NCBI GenBank assembly: GCA_944326135.1
Contig: CALVCU010000015.1
Coordinates: 212,579 to 276,578 of the forward strand
Length of the DNA: 64,000 bases
Source: an uncultured Ligilactobacillus sp.
GTDB taxonomy: Bacteria > Bacillota > Bacilli > Lactobacillales > Lactobacillaceae
Reading direction: 5' to 3'
Shown piece by piece: positions 27,290-38,231 of this stretch (its first letter is position 1; every line of letters starts with the position of its first letter). A model generated the notes under the pieces. The model was not told where the DNA came from, searched no databases, and saw only the letters and a program-made list of their open reading frames with translations. The position numbers were made by a program, and so were the translations under genes.

Positions 27290-28402
27290 ATGCAAAGAAT
27301 AAAAGTAATATTTTCTGGTATATTAATTGCATTGAGTGGTATTATTCTTTGGATGTTTACGACTCACGATGCTTTTCTTTATAAACAAAGCATTGCAGAA
27401 GTGATTAATGTAAAAAATGAAGAGCCAGTTGAGACAGAAGATCCATATCAAAATAAAGATGAGACAACACAACAGATTTTAACTTTAAAAGTTCTTAATG
27501 GGAAAAATAAAGGGAAAATTGTTACCGCACAGAATGAGTTTTCGAAATCAGGTGCATATGATCAAGAATATCATGAAGGTCAACAGGTATTTTTAAATAT
27601 CCATCATCATAAAAAGAAGTTAACAGCTAACATTTCACATTATAAGCGAGATACATATCTAATAATGCTTGTTTGGTTAGTAACCGTTTTACTTTATGTG
27701 TTTATGCATGTGAAGGGATTAAGAACATTATTAAGTGTGATAATGAACTTTATCATTTTTCTGATTTTTGTTGAAATTGATGTTAGTTATGACTTTACAA
27801 ACTTTTTCTGGTTGTTTGCTACTAGTGCCATAATATTTACTGGGCTCTCGTTAGTCTTGGTAATTGGTTGGAACAAACAATGTTTAGTTTCTTTTCTATC
27901 TATTGTTTTCGGTACAACTGTGGCTTTGATATTAGGGATATTGATATTATACTTAACAGGTAATCAAGGAATTCATTATGAAGCGTTGGATTTTGCAACG
28001 CAAGAACCACAACAATTATTTTTATCAGCAACTGTAATTGGTCTTTTAGGAGCAGTAATGGATGCAGCAACTGATATTGTGTCGACTTTATTCGAAATGA
28101 AGCGAAAACAACCAGAAATTTCTGCAAAACAACTATATAAGTCTGGTCAAGAAGTTGGACATGCAATCATGGGGCCACTAATTAATGTTTTATTAATGAT
28201 TTTCTTTGCTGAAACTTTTGCTATTGCAGTATTGTATTTTAGAACTGGAAATACTTATGCATATACCTTTGAGTGGGCAATGGCTTTAGGGGTTGCACAA
28301 GCTCTAATTAGCGGAATTGGAATTACATTAGTAATCCCATCAGCTAGTTTCTTATGCTCACGCTTTTTAGGAAGGAGGAATAAAAAATGTCCTCAATCTT
28401 AG
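27290..28402 (+). CDS. YibE/F-family membrane protein, first gene
   Basis: A 370-residue integral membrane protein of the YibE/F family, whose function is not established. It has one N-terminal helix (5-23), an extracellular domain of about 100 residues that looks like a small beta fold (TLKVLNGKNKGKIVTAQNEF), then six or seven helices. The conserved core is ATVIGLLGAVMDAATDIVSTLFEM. GAGGTG precedes the ATG. It overlaps the second YibE/F gene by 16 bases; the two are probably subunits of one complex. Confidence 0.85.
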   Translation: MQRIKVIFSGILIALSGIILWMFTTHDAFLYKQSIAEVINVKNEEPVETEDPYQNKDETTQQILTLKVLNGKNKGKIVTAQNEFSKSGAYDQEYHEGQQVFLNIHHHKKKLTANISHYKRDTYLIMLVWLVTVLLYVFMHVKGLRTLLSVIMNFIIFLIFVEIDVSYDFTNFFWLFATSAIIFTGLSLVLVIGWNKQCLVSFLSIVFGTTVALILGILILYLTGNQGIHYEALDFATQEPQQLFLSATVIGLLGAVMDAATDIVSTLFEMKRKQPEISAKQLYKSGQEVGHAIMGPLINVLLMIFFAETFAIAVLYFRTGNTYAYTFEWAMALGVAQALISGIGITLVIPSASFLCSRFLGRRNKKCPQS

Positions 28403-29145
28403 CACTAACGATTGTATTAGGAATTTTAATGACGATTTTTGGTGGAAAACAGGGAATATCCTCTTTCTTTAGTGTATTGATGAATTTTATTATTTTATTT
28501 TTAACAGTAATATTAATTTCAAGTGGTTTTCCGCCTTTAGGAGTATCTTTATTTGCAGGTATTTGTATTTTAGCAATTACTATTTATATGGGCGATAAAG
28601 ATGAACATTCTGCTAATGTTGCATTTATTGCAACATTAATTGTTTTAGCAATTATGCTTATTTTGATTATTCCAATTGATCATTTTGCTCAAATTAAAGG
28701 ATTTTCAATGGAAGAATCAGAGGAAATTGAAGCTTTTAATTTATTGATTGGAGTTAATTTTGAACAATTAGCAATTTCAACTGCAATTTTAAGTACACTA
28801 GGTGCAATTGCGGAAGCAGCAATTGCAATTGCAAGTGGCTTAGAAGAAATTATTGAACAAAATTCTCATATTACTAAAAAAGAACTTTTTGAAAGTGGAA
28901 GTAACATTGGTTCTCAAATTATGGGAATGACATTTAATACTTTATTTTTTGGGATGTTTGGTAGTGATTTAGCGCTATTTGTTTTGTTAAGTAAGTTACA
29001 TGCAAGTCCAGGATATTATTTAAACTCTAAAATATTTGTTTCAGAGTGTATGTTAGTTTTGTATTCTGCAGTTGCAGTTATTGCAGTAATTGTAATTACA
29101 ACATATCTAATGGCACATAAATTAGACAAAAAAACAAGTAAATAA
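28387..29145 (+). CDS. YibE/F-family membrane protein, second gene
   Basis: A 252-residue polytopic membrane protein homologous to the C-terminal part of the preceding one. It has the same core (STLGAIAEAAIAIASGLEEI) but no extracellular domain. AGGAAGGAGG lies within the end of the upstream gene 7-8 bases before its ATG, so translation is coupled. The pair is conserved in lactobacilli. I cannot name a substrate. Confidence 0.85.
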   Translation: MSSILALTIVLGILMTIFGGKQGISSFFSVLMNFIILFLTVILISSGFPPLGVSLFAGICILAITIYMGDKDEHSANVAFIATLIVLAIMLILIIPIDHFAQIKGFSMEESEEIEAFNLLIGVNFEQLAISTAILSTLGAIAEAAIAIASGLEEIIEQNSHITKKELFESGSNIGSQIMGMTFNTLFFGMFGSDLALFVLLSKLHASPGYYLNSKIFVSECMLVLYSAVAVIAVIVITTYLMAHKLDKKTSK

Positions 29146-29174
29146 AAAGAGACTATATTTTATAGTCTCTTTTT
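29144..29174. terminator. Shared terminator, yibF-like gene and HD gene
   Basis: AAAAAGAGACTATA pairs with TATAGTCTCTTTTT around a TTT loop between converging genes. Confidence 0.88.
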
Positions 29175-29181
29175 ATTTTAA

Positions 29182-30552
29182 TTATGGAAAAATTAAACGA
29201 TCATTATGAAGGTAATTTTCAAATTCTTGATATACTGGAGTGAAAATTTCCAGTTGATTTCCCTTAGCAAGCATTTCTTTTGGAAAGAAGAAGCGTTCAT
29301 CACCTAAAATTTTTCCACTAATTGAACTTACTAATTCACTTACTGAAGAAAGTTCAACTAAGGAACCATCGCTTTGCATCAACTCTATTTGAGTTTGAGG
29401 TTTCTTAGAATTAGGATTATAGGAGTCATAAGGAAGATCAAAACTATCATTTGTTGCTGAATAGTACACAGGATCAAATCCAGCTTCTTCGATTAACATT
29501 TTTAATTTAGGCAAAAGTTTACGGGTTTGAAGATTAACTTTTACTGATTTCAATGGCTTGCGGTTCAAGAAACGTGATGATAAGTCTTTTAAAATTTGGT
29601 CGTCACAGTGACTCCAAATACTAAAACAAGTATTTAAAATGCCATCATCTAAACTTAGATAATCATCAAGTGTAAAGTCATTATCAAAAAAAGGCTTTAG
29701 CATGTCAAAGGCATAATTTTGTGGTAATTTGTGTTGTTCATATAAATATTTAGCACGCTTTAAAAGTGAGTTCAAAATGACTTCCATTGATCGTGAAACT
29801 GGATGGAAATAGACTTGTTGATACATTTGAAAACGACTAACAACATAATCTTCAACTGCGTGCATGCCACTAAAATTAAATGCAATTCCATCTTTATATG
29901 GCCGCATAACGCGTAAAATACGATTTAAATCAAAGTTTCCGTAATTAGTTCCAGTGAAATATGAATCCCGTAATAAATAATCCATGCGATCAGCGTCAAT
30001 TTGACTAGAAATCATTTGAACAATTTGTTTGTTAGGATATGTTTTAGCAATTACACTAGCAACTTTTTGAGGAAAGTCATCACTTACTTGTTTTAAAACT
30101 TGATTAATTTCAGTTTCAGGAGAAGTGATAATTAACTGTGTCATTTTTTCATGATCAGTCTCAAAAATATGTTCAAATGTATGGGAATATGCTCCGTGAC
30201 CAACATCATGCAGTAAAGCTGCACAAAGTGCTACTAATCGGTCTTCATCATTCCAAAGACCATCATCAGATGTTTTGGAGGAATAATTTCGTTGAAATAA
30301 GTCACAAATTTTACGTGCTATTTCATAAACACCGACAGAGTGGCCAAAGCGAGAATGTTCTGCTCCATGAAAGGTATAGCTGGTTGTTCCTAATTGCTTA
30401 ATACGACGAAGCCGCTGAAATTCACGTGTATTGATCAAATCTAGAATCACTTTATGTTGAATGTAAATATAGTTGTGGATTGGATCGCGAAGCACTTTTT
30501 CCATTGGTAATAATTGGTCATTATAATGGTTAATAATAATCTCTTCTTTCAT
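29182..30552 (-). CDS. HD-domain deoxynucleotide triphosphohydrolase-like protein
   Basis: A 456-residue HD hydrolase of the YwfO/EF1143 type related to dNTP triphosphohydrolases. Metal ligands are in HSRFGHSVGVYEIA and LLHDVGHGAYSHTFEH, and a later Asp in QIDADRMDYLLRDS completes the HD set. Relatives degrade dNTPs under allosteric control. No good ribosome binding site precedes the first ATG; the next in-frame ATG (residue 17, MEKVLRDPIHNYIYI) is the start of the conserved part and is possible. It is divergent from the DUF1934 gene. Confidence 0.85.
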   Translation of the reverse strand: MKEEIIINHYNDQLLPMEKVLRDPIHNYIYIQHKVILDLINTREFQRLRRIKQLGTTSYTFHGAEHSRFGHSVGVYEIARKICDLFQRNYSSKTSDDGLWNDEDRLVALCAALLHDVGHGAYSHTFEHIFETDHEKMTQLIITSPETEINQVLKQVSDDFPQKVASVIAKTYPNKQIVQMISSQIDADRMDYLLRDSYFTGTNYGNFDLNRILRVMRPYKDGIAFNFSGMHAVEDYVVSRFQMYQQVYFHPVSRSMEVILNSLLKRAKYLYEQHKLPQNYAFDMLKPFFDNDFTLDDYLSLDDGILNTCFSIWSHCDDQILKDLSSRFLNRKPLKSVKVNLQTRKLLPKLKMLIEEAGFDPVYYSATNDSFDLPYDSYNPNSKKPQTQIELMQSDGSLVELSSVSELVSSISGKILGDERFFFPKEMLAKGNQLEIFTPVYQEFENYLHNDRLIFP

Positions 30553-30686
30553 TGAAAATAAATTTATTGTTATTAATTAAAGTCATTAGTTAAAATTTGT
30601 TGTATTATTATATTATTTAGTATTATAACGCATTTTAGTAATAGATTAACTTAAGACTACTATGTAAGTTAGAAGGGAGTGATTCA

Positions 30687-31127
30687 ATGTCATCAAATAA
30701 TGAGTATAAAGTTAAAATTCATGTCGAAACAATTCATAAACAAAATGGAGAAGTTGAACGATATGTAGAAGATTTTGAAGGCCAACTAATTCAATTAAAT
30801 AATGCATTTTATTTGCGATATACTGAAAAGCTTCCAGATAATGAAGAAGCTAAGGTTACATTTAAAATTGAAAATTCGGGAATAGTGCAACTAACTCGTA
30901 AAATGGGACAACATAGAATGCACTTGCGATTTGAATTAGAAAAAACAAATCAAACATTGTATCATACTCCATACGGAAATGTTCCAATGAGTGTTGTAAC
31001 TCGTGCGATTAATAGTGTTTTAGATGATGAAAATACTATTTGTGGGAATTTGAATATTGATTATGAATTATATAATGGAGAAGCATTTTTAGGAGATTAT
31101 AAAATTAGATTGCAATTTAGTGCATAA
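30687..31127 (+). CDS. DUF1934/YwiB-family beta-barrel protein
   Basis: A 146-residue protein of the DUF1934 family (Bacillus YwiB), a small calycin-like beta barrel of unknown role. The sequence is strand-rich with the conserved C-terminal part LNIDYELYNGEAFLGDYKIRLQF. GAAGGGAGTG precedes the ATG. It sits immediately before rpoE, a neighbourhood shared with many Bacillota. Cytosolic; no function should be assigned. Confidence 0.8.
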   Translation: MSSNNEYKVKIHVETIHKQNGEVERYVEDFEGQLIQLNNAFYLRYTEKLPDNEEAKVTFKIENSGIVQLTRKMGQHRMHLRFELEKTNQTLYHTPYGNVPMSVVTRAINSVLDDENTICGNLNIDYELYNGEAFLGDYKIRLQFSA

Positions 31128-31171
31128 TATTGTATGATGAGAAGTAAACTGCTGAAAGGACGTGTACCATA

Positions 31172-31711
31172 TTGGGGCTTGAAAAATTCGAAGGTATGAA
31201 TAAAAACGAATTATCAATGATTGAAGTTTCACGTGAGATTTTGCATGAAAAAGGAGAACCCATGGCATTTGCCGATTTAACAAATGCGGTTCAAAATTTC
31301 CTTGGTAAAAGTGATGAAGAAATTCGTGAGAGATTACCACAGTTTTATACAGATTTAAATATCGATGGCAGTTTTATCTCACTTGGAGATAATATGTGGG
31401 CATTACGTTCATGGTATCCATATGAATCAATCGATGAAGCTCTTGTTCATTCTGAAGAAGAAGGTTCACAACAACACCAACAAAAGAAAGTTAATGCTTT
31501 CTTAGATACAAATAATGATGACGATGTAATTGATTACGATAATGATGATCCAGAAGATAATGATTTTGATGATGACAACAATCACCGTCAAGAATTAAAA
31601 GATTATCAAAGTGATCTTGATAATATGGATGATGGTGATGATCCAGAAGATGAATTGCCAGATGGTATTGAAGGTCAATTAAACGAATTTTCAGATGACG
31701 AAGACGAATAA
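31172..31711 (+). CDS. rpoE: RNA polymerase delta subunit
   Basis: A 179-residue delta subunit of Bacillota RNA polymerase. It speeds recycling and makes initiation more sensitive to the first nucleotide. The N-terminal folded domain (1-90) has QFYTDLNIDGSFISLGDNMWALRSWYPY; the C-terminal half is almost all Asp/Glu and disordered. TTG 31172 is chosen because the resulting MGLEKFEGMNKNEL aligns with known starts and AAAGGA is upstream. It directly precedes pyrG, whose leader depends on initiating-nucleotide choice. Confidence 0.92.
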   Translation: MGLEKFEGMNKNELSMIEVSREILHEKGEPMAFADLTNAVQNFLGKSDEEIRERLPQFYTDLNIDGSFISLGDNMWALRSWYPYESIDEALVHSEEEGSQQHQQKKVNAFLDTNNDDDVIDYDNDDPEDNDFDDDNNHRQELKDYQSDLDNMDDGDDPEDELPDGIEGQLNEFSDDEDE

Positions 31712-31715
31712 AGAC

Positions 31716-33472
<1,757 letters not shown>

Positions 33473-33547
33473 GCGTTATTTGCTTACGAATTCATTTAAG
33501 TATGCTATTCTTAAGTTAAGTGAGATAGTGAAACGGAGGCGATACTA

Positions 33548-33766
33548 ATGAAAGAGAAAAAATTAGGACATCTTGCTGAGGAAATCGTTAAATATCAAGA
33601 AAAATATCATTTGACAGATGCCGAACTAGCATTAACAAGCCATTTTTCCGTTGAAAGAATTCATGCGATCAAAGTTGGCCAAGCTCAAGTGAATCCACAA
33701 GAGTATGAAGAATTACAAGAATTATTGGCCGATGAAAAACCTGTAACAAGTGACGATGAAATGTAA
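33548..33766 (+). CDS. Small XRE-like helix-turn-helix protein
   Basis: A 72-residue all-helical protein. Residues 10-45 (EIVKYQEKYHLTDAELALTSHFSVERIHAIKVGQ) follow the pattern of an XRE/Cro helix-turn-helix: TDAELA as helix 2, SVERIHAIKVG as recognition helix and turn. It ends in an acidic tail. CGGAGG lies 8 bases before the ATG, so it is well translated. It lies 75 bases after pyrG. A DNA-binding role is inferred only from the pattern; its targets are unknown. Confidence 0.65.
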   Translation: MKEKKLGHLAEEIVKYQEKYHLTDAELALTSHFSVERIHAIKVGQAQVNPQEYEELQELLADEKPVTSDDEM

Positions 33767-33782
33767 TTACTTAACTTACTTT

Positions 33783-33828
33783 AAGAGTTTGCAAAGCTTT
33801 TCATAATAGAGCTTTACAAACTCTTTTA
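33783..33828 (+). terminator. Terminator after the small HTH gene
   Basis: AAGAGTTTG and AAAGCT pair with AGCTTT and CAAACTCTT around an 11-base loop, with one C-A mismatch, followed by TTTT. Confidence 0.8.
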
Positions 33829-33869
33829 TTTGGCATTAGGTATTTTTATACGTAGGAAGGAAGTTTATA

Positions 33870-34694
33870 ATGGCAAAGCGAAAAAAGAAACAAAAAGTAA
33901 CACCTGCACAAACAATTATTACTATTTTAACTGCAATATTAATTGTTTTATGTGGTGGAAGAGCTACAGGGCAGTTCTCAAATATTAATTTAGGATATTC
34001 ACAAAACGTAAAAACAAGTCAAAATACTCCTAATAAAGAATTAGCGTCAAGTGTTTTAACAGATAATGTAAAAAAACAATTAGGTAATTCGATTGTATAT
34101 AATGGTCATGGTGCATTTATTATTAATAATAATAAAAATGATTTGAATGCTCATATTTCAAGTGCCCCTTATGCAGTGAATGAAGTAGATGAATTGGGAC
34201 GAGCACATATTGGTAATGCATGGTTAAATAAGACTTCGCGTCAATATAAGAGTCGTGAAAAAACAGGAAATGGTCGAACAAGTTGGAAACCAAAGGGATT
34301 TCATCAATTGACGAATCTTCCTGGAGAATATAAACATGCATATGATCGTGGTCATTTATTAGGTTATGCACTAGTTGGGGGAGTTCGTGGATTTAATGCA
34401 TTAGAATCAAATGAGGCTAATATTGCAACGCAGACAGCGTGGGCAAATGAAGCTCGTAGTAAAAATTCAACAGGCCAAAATTATTATGAAGGTCTAGTAC
34501 GAAAAGCATTAGATCAAAATAAGCAAGTACGTTATCGAGTAACAGATGTTTATGATGGCAATAATGTAATCCCATCTGGAGCACATCTTGAAGCTAAATC
34601 TTCAGATGGTTCATTAGAATTTAATGTATTTGTTCCTAATGTACAGACTAATATTAAAATTAATTATGAAACAGGTTACGCTACAAAAAATTAA
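33870..34694 (+). CDS. DNA/RNA non-specific endonuclease, secreted or anchored
   Basis: A 274-residue beta-beta-alpha-metal nuclease of the EndA/NUC1 type. After a basic N terminus (KRKKKQK) a hydrophobic stretch (15-32) exports or anchors it. The catalytic motif is DRGHLLGYALVGG (about 160-172), and the metal-binding Asn lies in ANIATQTAWANEARSK. Relatives degrade extracellular DNA for food or for strand uptake in competence. GTAGGAAGG precedes the ATG. It stands alone between a terminator and murA. Confidence 0.85.
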   Translation: MAKRKKKQKVTPAQTIITILTAILIVLCGGRATGQFSNINLGYSQNVKTSQNTPNKELASSVLTDNVKKQLGNSIVYNGHGAFIINNNKNDLNAHISSAPYAVNEVDELGRAHIGNAWLNKTSRQYKSREKTGNGRTSWKPKGFHQLTNLPGEYKHAYDRGHLLGYALVGGVRGFNALESNEANIATQTAWANEARSKNSTGQNYYEGLVRKALDQNKQVRYRVTDVYDGNNVIPSGAHLEAKSSDGSLEFNVFVPNVQTNIKINYETGYATKN

Positions 34695-34813
34695 TACTAA
34701 TATTATTTAAAAATAATTGAAACCCAATTAGGTATCTTGTATTATAAAAAGTGATACGTCTATAGTAGATAATAGTACGGTATATAATTTGTAATAAGAG
34801 TGAGGATCTTTCA

Positions 34814-36082
34814 ATGAAAAAAATGATAGTTAAGGGAGAGCAACGCCTTCGCGGTGAAGTTACAATTGGCGGAGCTAAAAATAGTACAGTGGCTTTAATA
34901 CCAGCTGCTATTTTAGCTGATACTCCTGTAAAGTTTGATTCTGTACCTGAGATTTTAGATGTACATAACTTAATGTTGATTTTAGAAGCAATGAATGTAA
35001 AATCACATTTTGAAAATGGAAAATTAGAGATTGACCCAACTAATATTAAAAATTCCCCATTGCCAGGTGGTGCAATTCGGAGTTTACGCGCATCATATTA
35101 TTTCATGGGTGCACTATTAGGAAAATTTGGAGAGGCAACAGTTGGTTTCCCAGGAGGAGATAATATCGGACCTCGCCCAATTGACCAACATATTAAGGGA
35201 TTTAAAGCATTAGGGGCACATGTTGAAGAACAAGAAAATGCAGTTAAAATTACTACAGGTCCAGATGGGTTACATGGATCTAGAGTCTTTTTTGATATGG
35301 TTTCAGTTGGTGCAACAATTAATGTTTTACTTGCAGCTGTCAAAGCAAAAGGAACAACAATCATGGAAAATGTTGCTAAAGAACCTGAAATTATTGATTT
35401 AGCTACATTCTTGAATAATATGGGAGCACATATTCGTGGTGCGGGAACAGATGAGATTAGAATTGAGGGTGTTGAAACATTAAAATCTACTAATACTCAT
35501 ACAATTATTCCTGATCGAATTGAAGCCGGAACTTATTTGTCATTTGCAGCAGCAAATGGTGATGGGGTGTTAATTAAAAATGTTATTACAGAACATTTAG
35601 ATCCATTTATTGCTAAGTTACGCGAAATGGGTGTAACAATGGAAATTAATGAAGATAGTATTTATATCCCAGGAAATGATGATTTAAAACCTGTAACGGT
35701 TAAAACTTCACCATTCCCAGGTTTTGCAACTGATTTACAACAACCAATCACGCCATTGTTGATGTGTGCAGAAGGAACAAGTAAAATCATTGAAACAATT
35801 TATCCTAAGCGCATTAAACATATTTCAGAAATGCAACGAATGGGTGCAGATATTTCATGTGAAGATGGAGTATTTACAATTAAACATTCAGATCATTTAG
35901 TAGGAGCAACAGTTGATGCGGGAGAAATTCGTGCTGGGGTTGCTTTATTAGGTCTTGGATTAATGGCAAACGGTACTACTGTAATTAATAATGCAGATAA
36001 CATTTTGCGTGGTTACGATAGAATTGTTGAAAAAATGAATGAGTTATCAGTTGAAATTGAACTGTTAACAGTTGCTGAATAA
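34814..36082 (+). CDS. murA: MurA-family enolpyruvyl transferase with Asp for Cys
   Basis: A 422-residue UDP-GlcNAc enolpyruvyl transferase, the first committed enzyme of peptidoglycan synthesis. Lys22 and Asn23 in [18 protein letters not shown] and [10 protein letters not shown] are intact. In the mobile loop the usual PGGC reads [10 protein letters not shown]: residue 116, equivalent to catalytic Cys115 of E. coli, is Asp. Cys-to-Asp MurA is active but not alkylated by fosfomycin, so this copy should be naturally insensitive. Its place before rho matches Bacillus murAB (murZ); a second murA may exist elsewhere. Confidence 0.92.
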   Translation: MKKMIVKGEQRLRGEVTIGGAKNSTVALIPAAILADTPVKFDSVPEILDVHNLMLILEAMNVKSHFENGKLEIDPTNIKNSPLPGGAIRSLRASYYFMGALLGKFGEATVGFPGGDNIGPRPIDQHIKGFKALGAHVEEQENAVKITTGPDGLHGSRVFFDMVSVGATINVLLAAVKAKGTTIMENVAKEPEIIDLATFLNNMGAHIRGAGTDEIRIEGVETLKSTNTHTIIPDRIEAGTYLSFAAANGDGVLIKNVITEHLDPFIAKLREMGVTMEINEDSIYIPGNDDLKPVTVKTSPFPGFATDLQQPITPLLMCAEGTSKIIETIYPKRIKHISEMQRMGADISCEDGVFTIKHSDHLVGATVDAGEIRAGVALLGLGLMANGTTVINNADNILRGYDRIVEKMNELSVEIELLTVAE

Positions 36083-36098
36083 GGATGTCGATAGAATA

Positions 36099-37424
36099 AT
36101 GGAGAAAAAAACGGAAAAAAATAAAGACAATAAAACTGAAGATTTGCAAGGTGAAAAAGATGCGATAACTTTAAAAAGCCTTGAAAAAATGACATTACGT
36201 GAAATTTATGAATATGCTCGAAAGTATAAGATTCCATATTATAGCCAAATGAATAAAAAAGAACTTGCAATGGCAGTAGTGCGAGCTCAAGCAGAAAAGC
36301 AAGGATATTTTTATATGGAAGGCGTTTTAGAAATTATTTCACGTGATTCATACGGCTTTTTACGTCCTATCAATTATGGACCTTCAAAGGAAGATATCTA
36401 TATTTCTGTCAGTCAAATTAGTAAATTTGGATTAAGAAATGGTGATTTAGTTGCAGGATTGGCACGCTCTCCACGACATGGTGAACAGAATTATGGAATG
36501 ATGCGTATTGATTCAGTAAATGGAAAATCACCTCAAGAAGCTAAAAGTCGTCCGCATTTTCCTGCATTAACTCCAATTTATCCAGATAAACAAATTAAGT
36601 TAGAAACAACAACTAAAAACATCTCAACACGAATAATTGATATGTTTGCTCCAATTGGATTTGGCCAACGTGGATTAATTGTTGCTCCTCCTAATGCGGG
36701 AAAAACTAGTTTATTAAAAGCAATCGCTGGAGGTGTTTCTCAAAATTATCCGGATGCGAAATTAATGCTACTATTAATCGATGAACGTCCAGAAGAAGTT
36801 ACTGATTTAGAAAGAACCGTAGATGGCGAAGTAATATATTCAACATTTGATCAACGTCCAGAAAATCATATCAGGGTTGCTGAATTAGTTTTGGAACGTG
36901 CAATGCGTCTTGTTGAAGATAAGCAAGATGTGGTAATTTTACTTGATTCTTTAACTCGATTGGCAAGAGCATATAACTTGGTTGAAACACCAAGTGGAAG
37001 AACTTTATCTGGTGGGGTGGATCCTGCTGCATTGTACAAACCTAAAAAGTTCTTTGGTGCAGCACGAAACGTTGAAGAAGGCGGAAGTCTTACAATTTTA
37101 GCAACCGCATTGATTGATACTGGAAGTCGAATGGACGATGTAATTTATGAGGAATTTAAGGGAACTGGAAATCAAGAATTGCAATTAAATCGTACATTAG
37201 CTGAAAGAAGAATTTTTCCTGCAATTGATCTTGATAAATCTGTTACTAGAAGAGAAGATTTATTATTACCTACTGAAATGCGAAACGCTATTTGGAAGTT
37301 AAGACGTGAATTAATGACTAATGATTTAACACAGGATACAGCAGAAGTGTTAAGTATGTTGCGTCATACAAAGGATAATGAAGAGTTTATTGCAGAAATT
37401 AACAAAATTAAGTCAATTAGGTAA
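36099..37424 (+). CDS. rho: Transcription termination factor Rho
   Basis: A 441-residue hexameric RNA-DNA translocase. The charged N terminus (1-35) precedes the Rho N-terminal helix bundle ([26 protein letters not shown]), the cold-shock RNA-binding domain (about 65-130, with YGFLRP) and the RecA-type motor with Walker [11 protein letters not shown] and the [13 protein letters not shown] region. ATG 36099 is taken; an earlier in-frame TTG inside murA is less likely. It follows murA by 16 bases in the conserved murZ-rho-rpmE order. Confidence 0.94.
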   Translation: MEKKTEKNKDNKTEDLQGEKDAITLKSLEKMTLREIYEYARKYKIPYYSQMNKKELAMAVVRAQAEKQGYFYMEGVLEIISRDSYGFLRPINYGPSKEDIYISVSQISKFGLRNGDLVAGLARSPRHGEQNYGMMRIDSVNGKSPQEAKSRPHFPALTPIYPDKQIKLETTTKNISTRIIDMFAPIGFGQRGLIVAPPNAGKTSLLKAIAGGVSQNYPDAKLMLLLIDERPEEVTDLERTVDGEVIYSTFDQRPENHIRVAELVLERAMRLVEDKQDVVILLDSLTRLARAYNLVETPSGRTLSGGVDPAALYKPKKFFGAARNVEEGGSLTILATALIDTGSRMDDVIYEEFKGTGNQELQLNRTLAERRIFPAIDLDKSVTRREDLLLPTEMRNAIWKLRRELMTNDLTQDTAEVLSMLRHTKDNEEFIAEINKIKSIR

Positions 37425-37436
37425 TTAAAAATAATA

Positions 37437-37535
37437 TTGCATGCATAATTATTTCATGTTATCATGATATCTGTTATACAACATGAATTTAACTCTGGCT
37501 CAGCAAATGAACCAGGGCAAAGGAGCGAAATTAAA
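37437..37535 (+). promoter_or_regulatory. rpmE2 promoter and possible L31 leader
   Basis: TTGCAT (37437-37442), a 17-base spacer and TATCAT (37460-37465) give a start near 37472. In the leader, CTCTGG (37493-37498) pairs with CCAGGG (37512-37517) just before AAAGGAG. Ribosomal proteins often repress their own mRNA through such leaders, and L31 leader motifs are known in Firmicutes, but I cannot confirm a match. Confidence 0.5.
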
Positions 37536-37787
37536 ATGAAACAAGGAATTCACCCAGATTACCATAAAGTTGTATTTATGGATTCATCAACAGGTTACAA
37601 GTTTTTATCTGGCTCAACAGCTACATCAAACGAAACTGTTGAATGGGAAGATGGTAACACATATCCATTAATCCGTGTTGAAATTTCAAGCGACTCACAC
37701 CCATTCTACACAGGTAAACAAAAGTTTACACAAGCAGACGGTGTTGTCGATCGTTTCAACAAAAAATATGGCTTTACAAACAAATAA
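37536..37787 (+). CDS. rpmE2: Ribosomal protein L31, type B
   Basis: An 83-residue type B L31. It has the conserved start [24 protein letters not shown] and end [24 protein letters not shown]. The CxxC zinc pairs of type A L31 are absent, so it needs no zinc. ATG 37536 follows AAAGGAGCG; the longer frame runs through its leader. It has its own promoter and terminator after rho. In Bacillus the gene after rho is the zinc type; here the zinc-free form occupies that site. Confidence 0.95.
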   Translation: MKQGIHPDYHKVVFMDSSTGYKFLSGSTATSNETVEWEDGNTYPLIRVEISSDSHPFYTGKQKFTQADGVVDRFNKKYGFTNK

Positions 37788-37799
37788 AGGATATTTTTC

Positions 37800-37830
37800 A
37801 GACTGCAAATTATCAATTGCAGTCTTTTTT
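37800..37830 (+). terminator. rpmE2 terminator
   Basis: AGACTGCAA pairs with TTGCAGTCT around an 8-base loop and is followed by six T. Confidence 0.9.
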
Positions 37831-37902
37831 GTTATAAAATAAGATATAGGAATATTTATATATTCTATTTAATAATGATTTTATAGAAGGGAAGTTAGCG
37901 CT

Positions 37903-38217
37903 ATGTCAGTTAAAGAATTAACAGATAGTAATTTTGAAGAAGAAACAGCTAATGGAATTACATTTACAGATTTTTGGGCAACTTGGTGTGGTCCATGTAG
38001 AATGCAAAGCCCTGTAATCGATGAATTAGCCAAGGAACTAGATGGCAAGGTTAAATTTACTAAGATGGATATCGATCAAAATCCTAATACTGCAACTGAA
38101 TTAGGAATAATGTCAATTCCTACAATGGTTATTAAAAAAGATGGCAAGATTGTGGATTCAATTGTTGGATATCATGATAAAGCACAATTAGAACAAATTA
38201 TTAATCAATATCTTTAA
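37903..38217 (+). CDS. trxA: Thioredoxin
   Basis: A 104-residue thioredoxin with the active site WCGPC in TDFWATWCGPCRMQSPV (about residues 27-43) and the cis-proline loop SIPTM. It reduces protein disulfides and ribonucleotide reductase in the cytoplasm. GAAGGGAAG precedes the ATG. Thioredoxin reductase follows after 14 bases, so the reduction pair is one operon that ends in the PurBox-containing hairpin at 39.2 kb. Confidence 0.95.
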   Translation: MSVKELTDSNFEEETANGITFTDFWATWCGPCRMQSPVIDELAKELDGKVKFTKMDIDQNPNTATELGIMSIPTMVIKKDGKIVDSIVGYHDKAQLEQIINQYL

Positions 38218-38231
38218 TATGAGGTGTCACA

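Noticed and set aside
31512..31708. Repetitive GATGAT-rich DNA in rpoE that looks like a simple repeat
   Set aside because: It encodes the Asp/Glu tail normal for the delta subunit and is not a separate repeat element.
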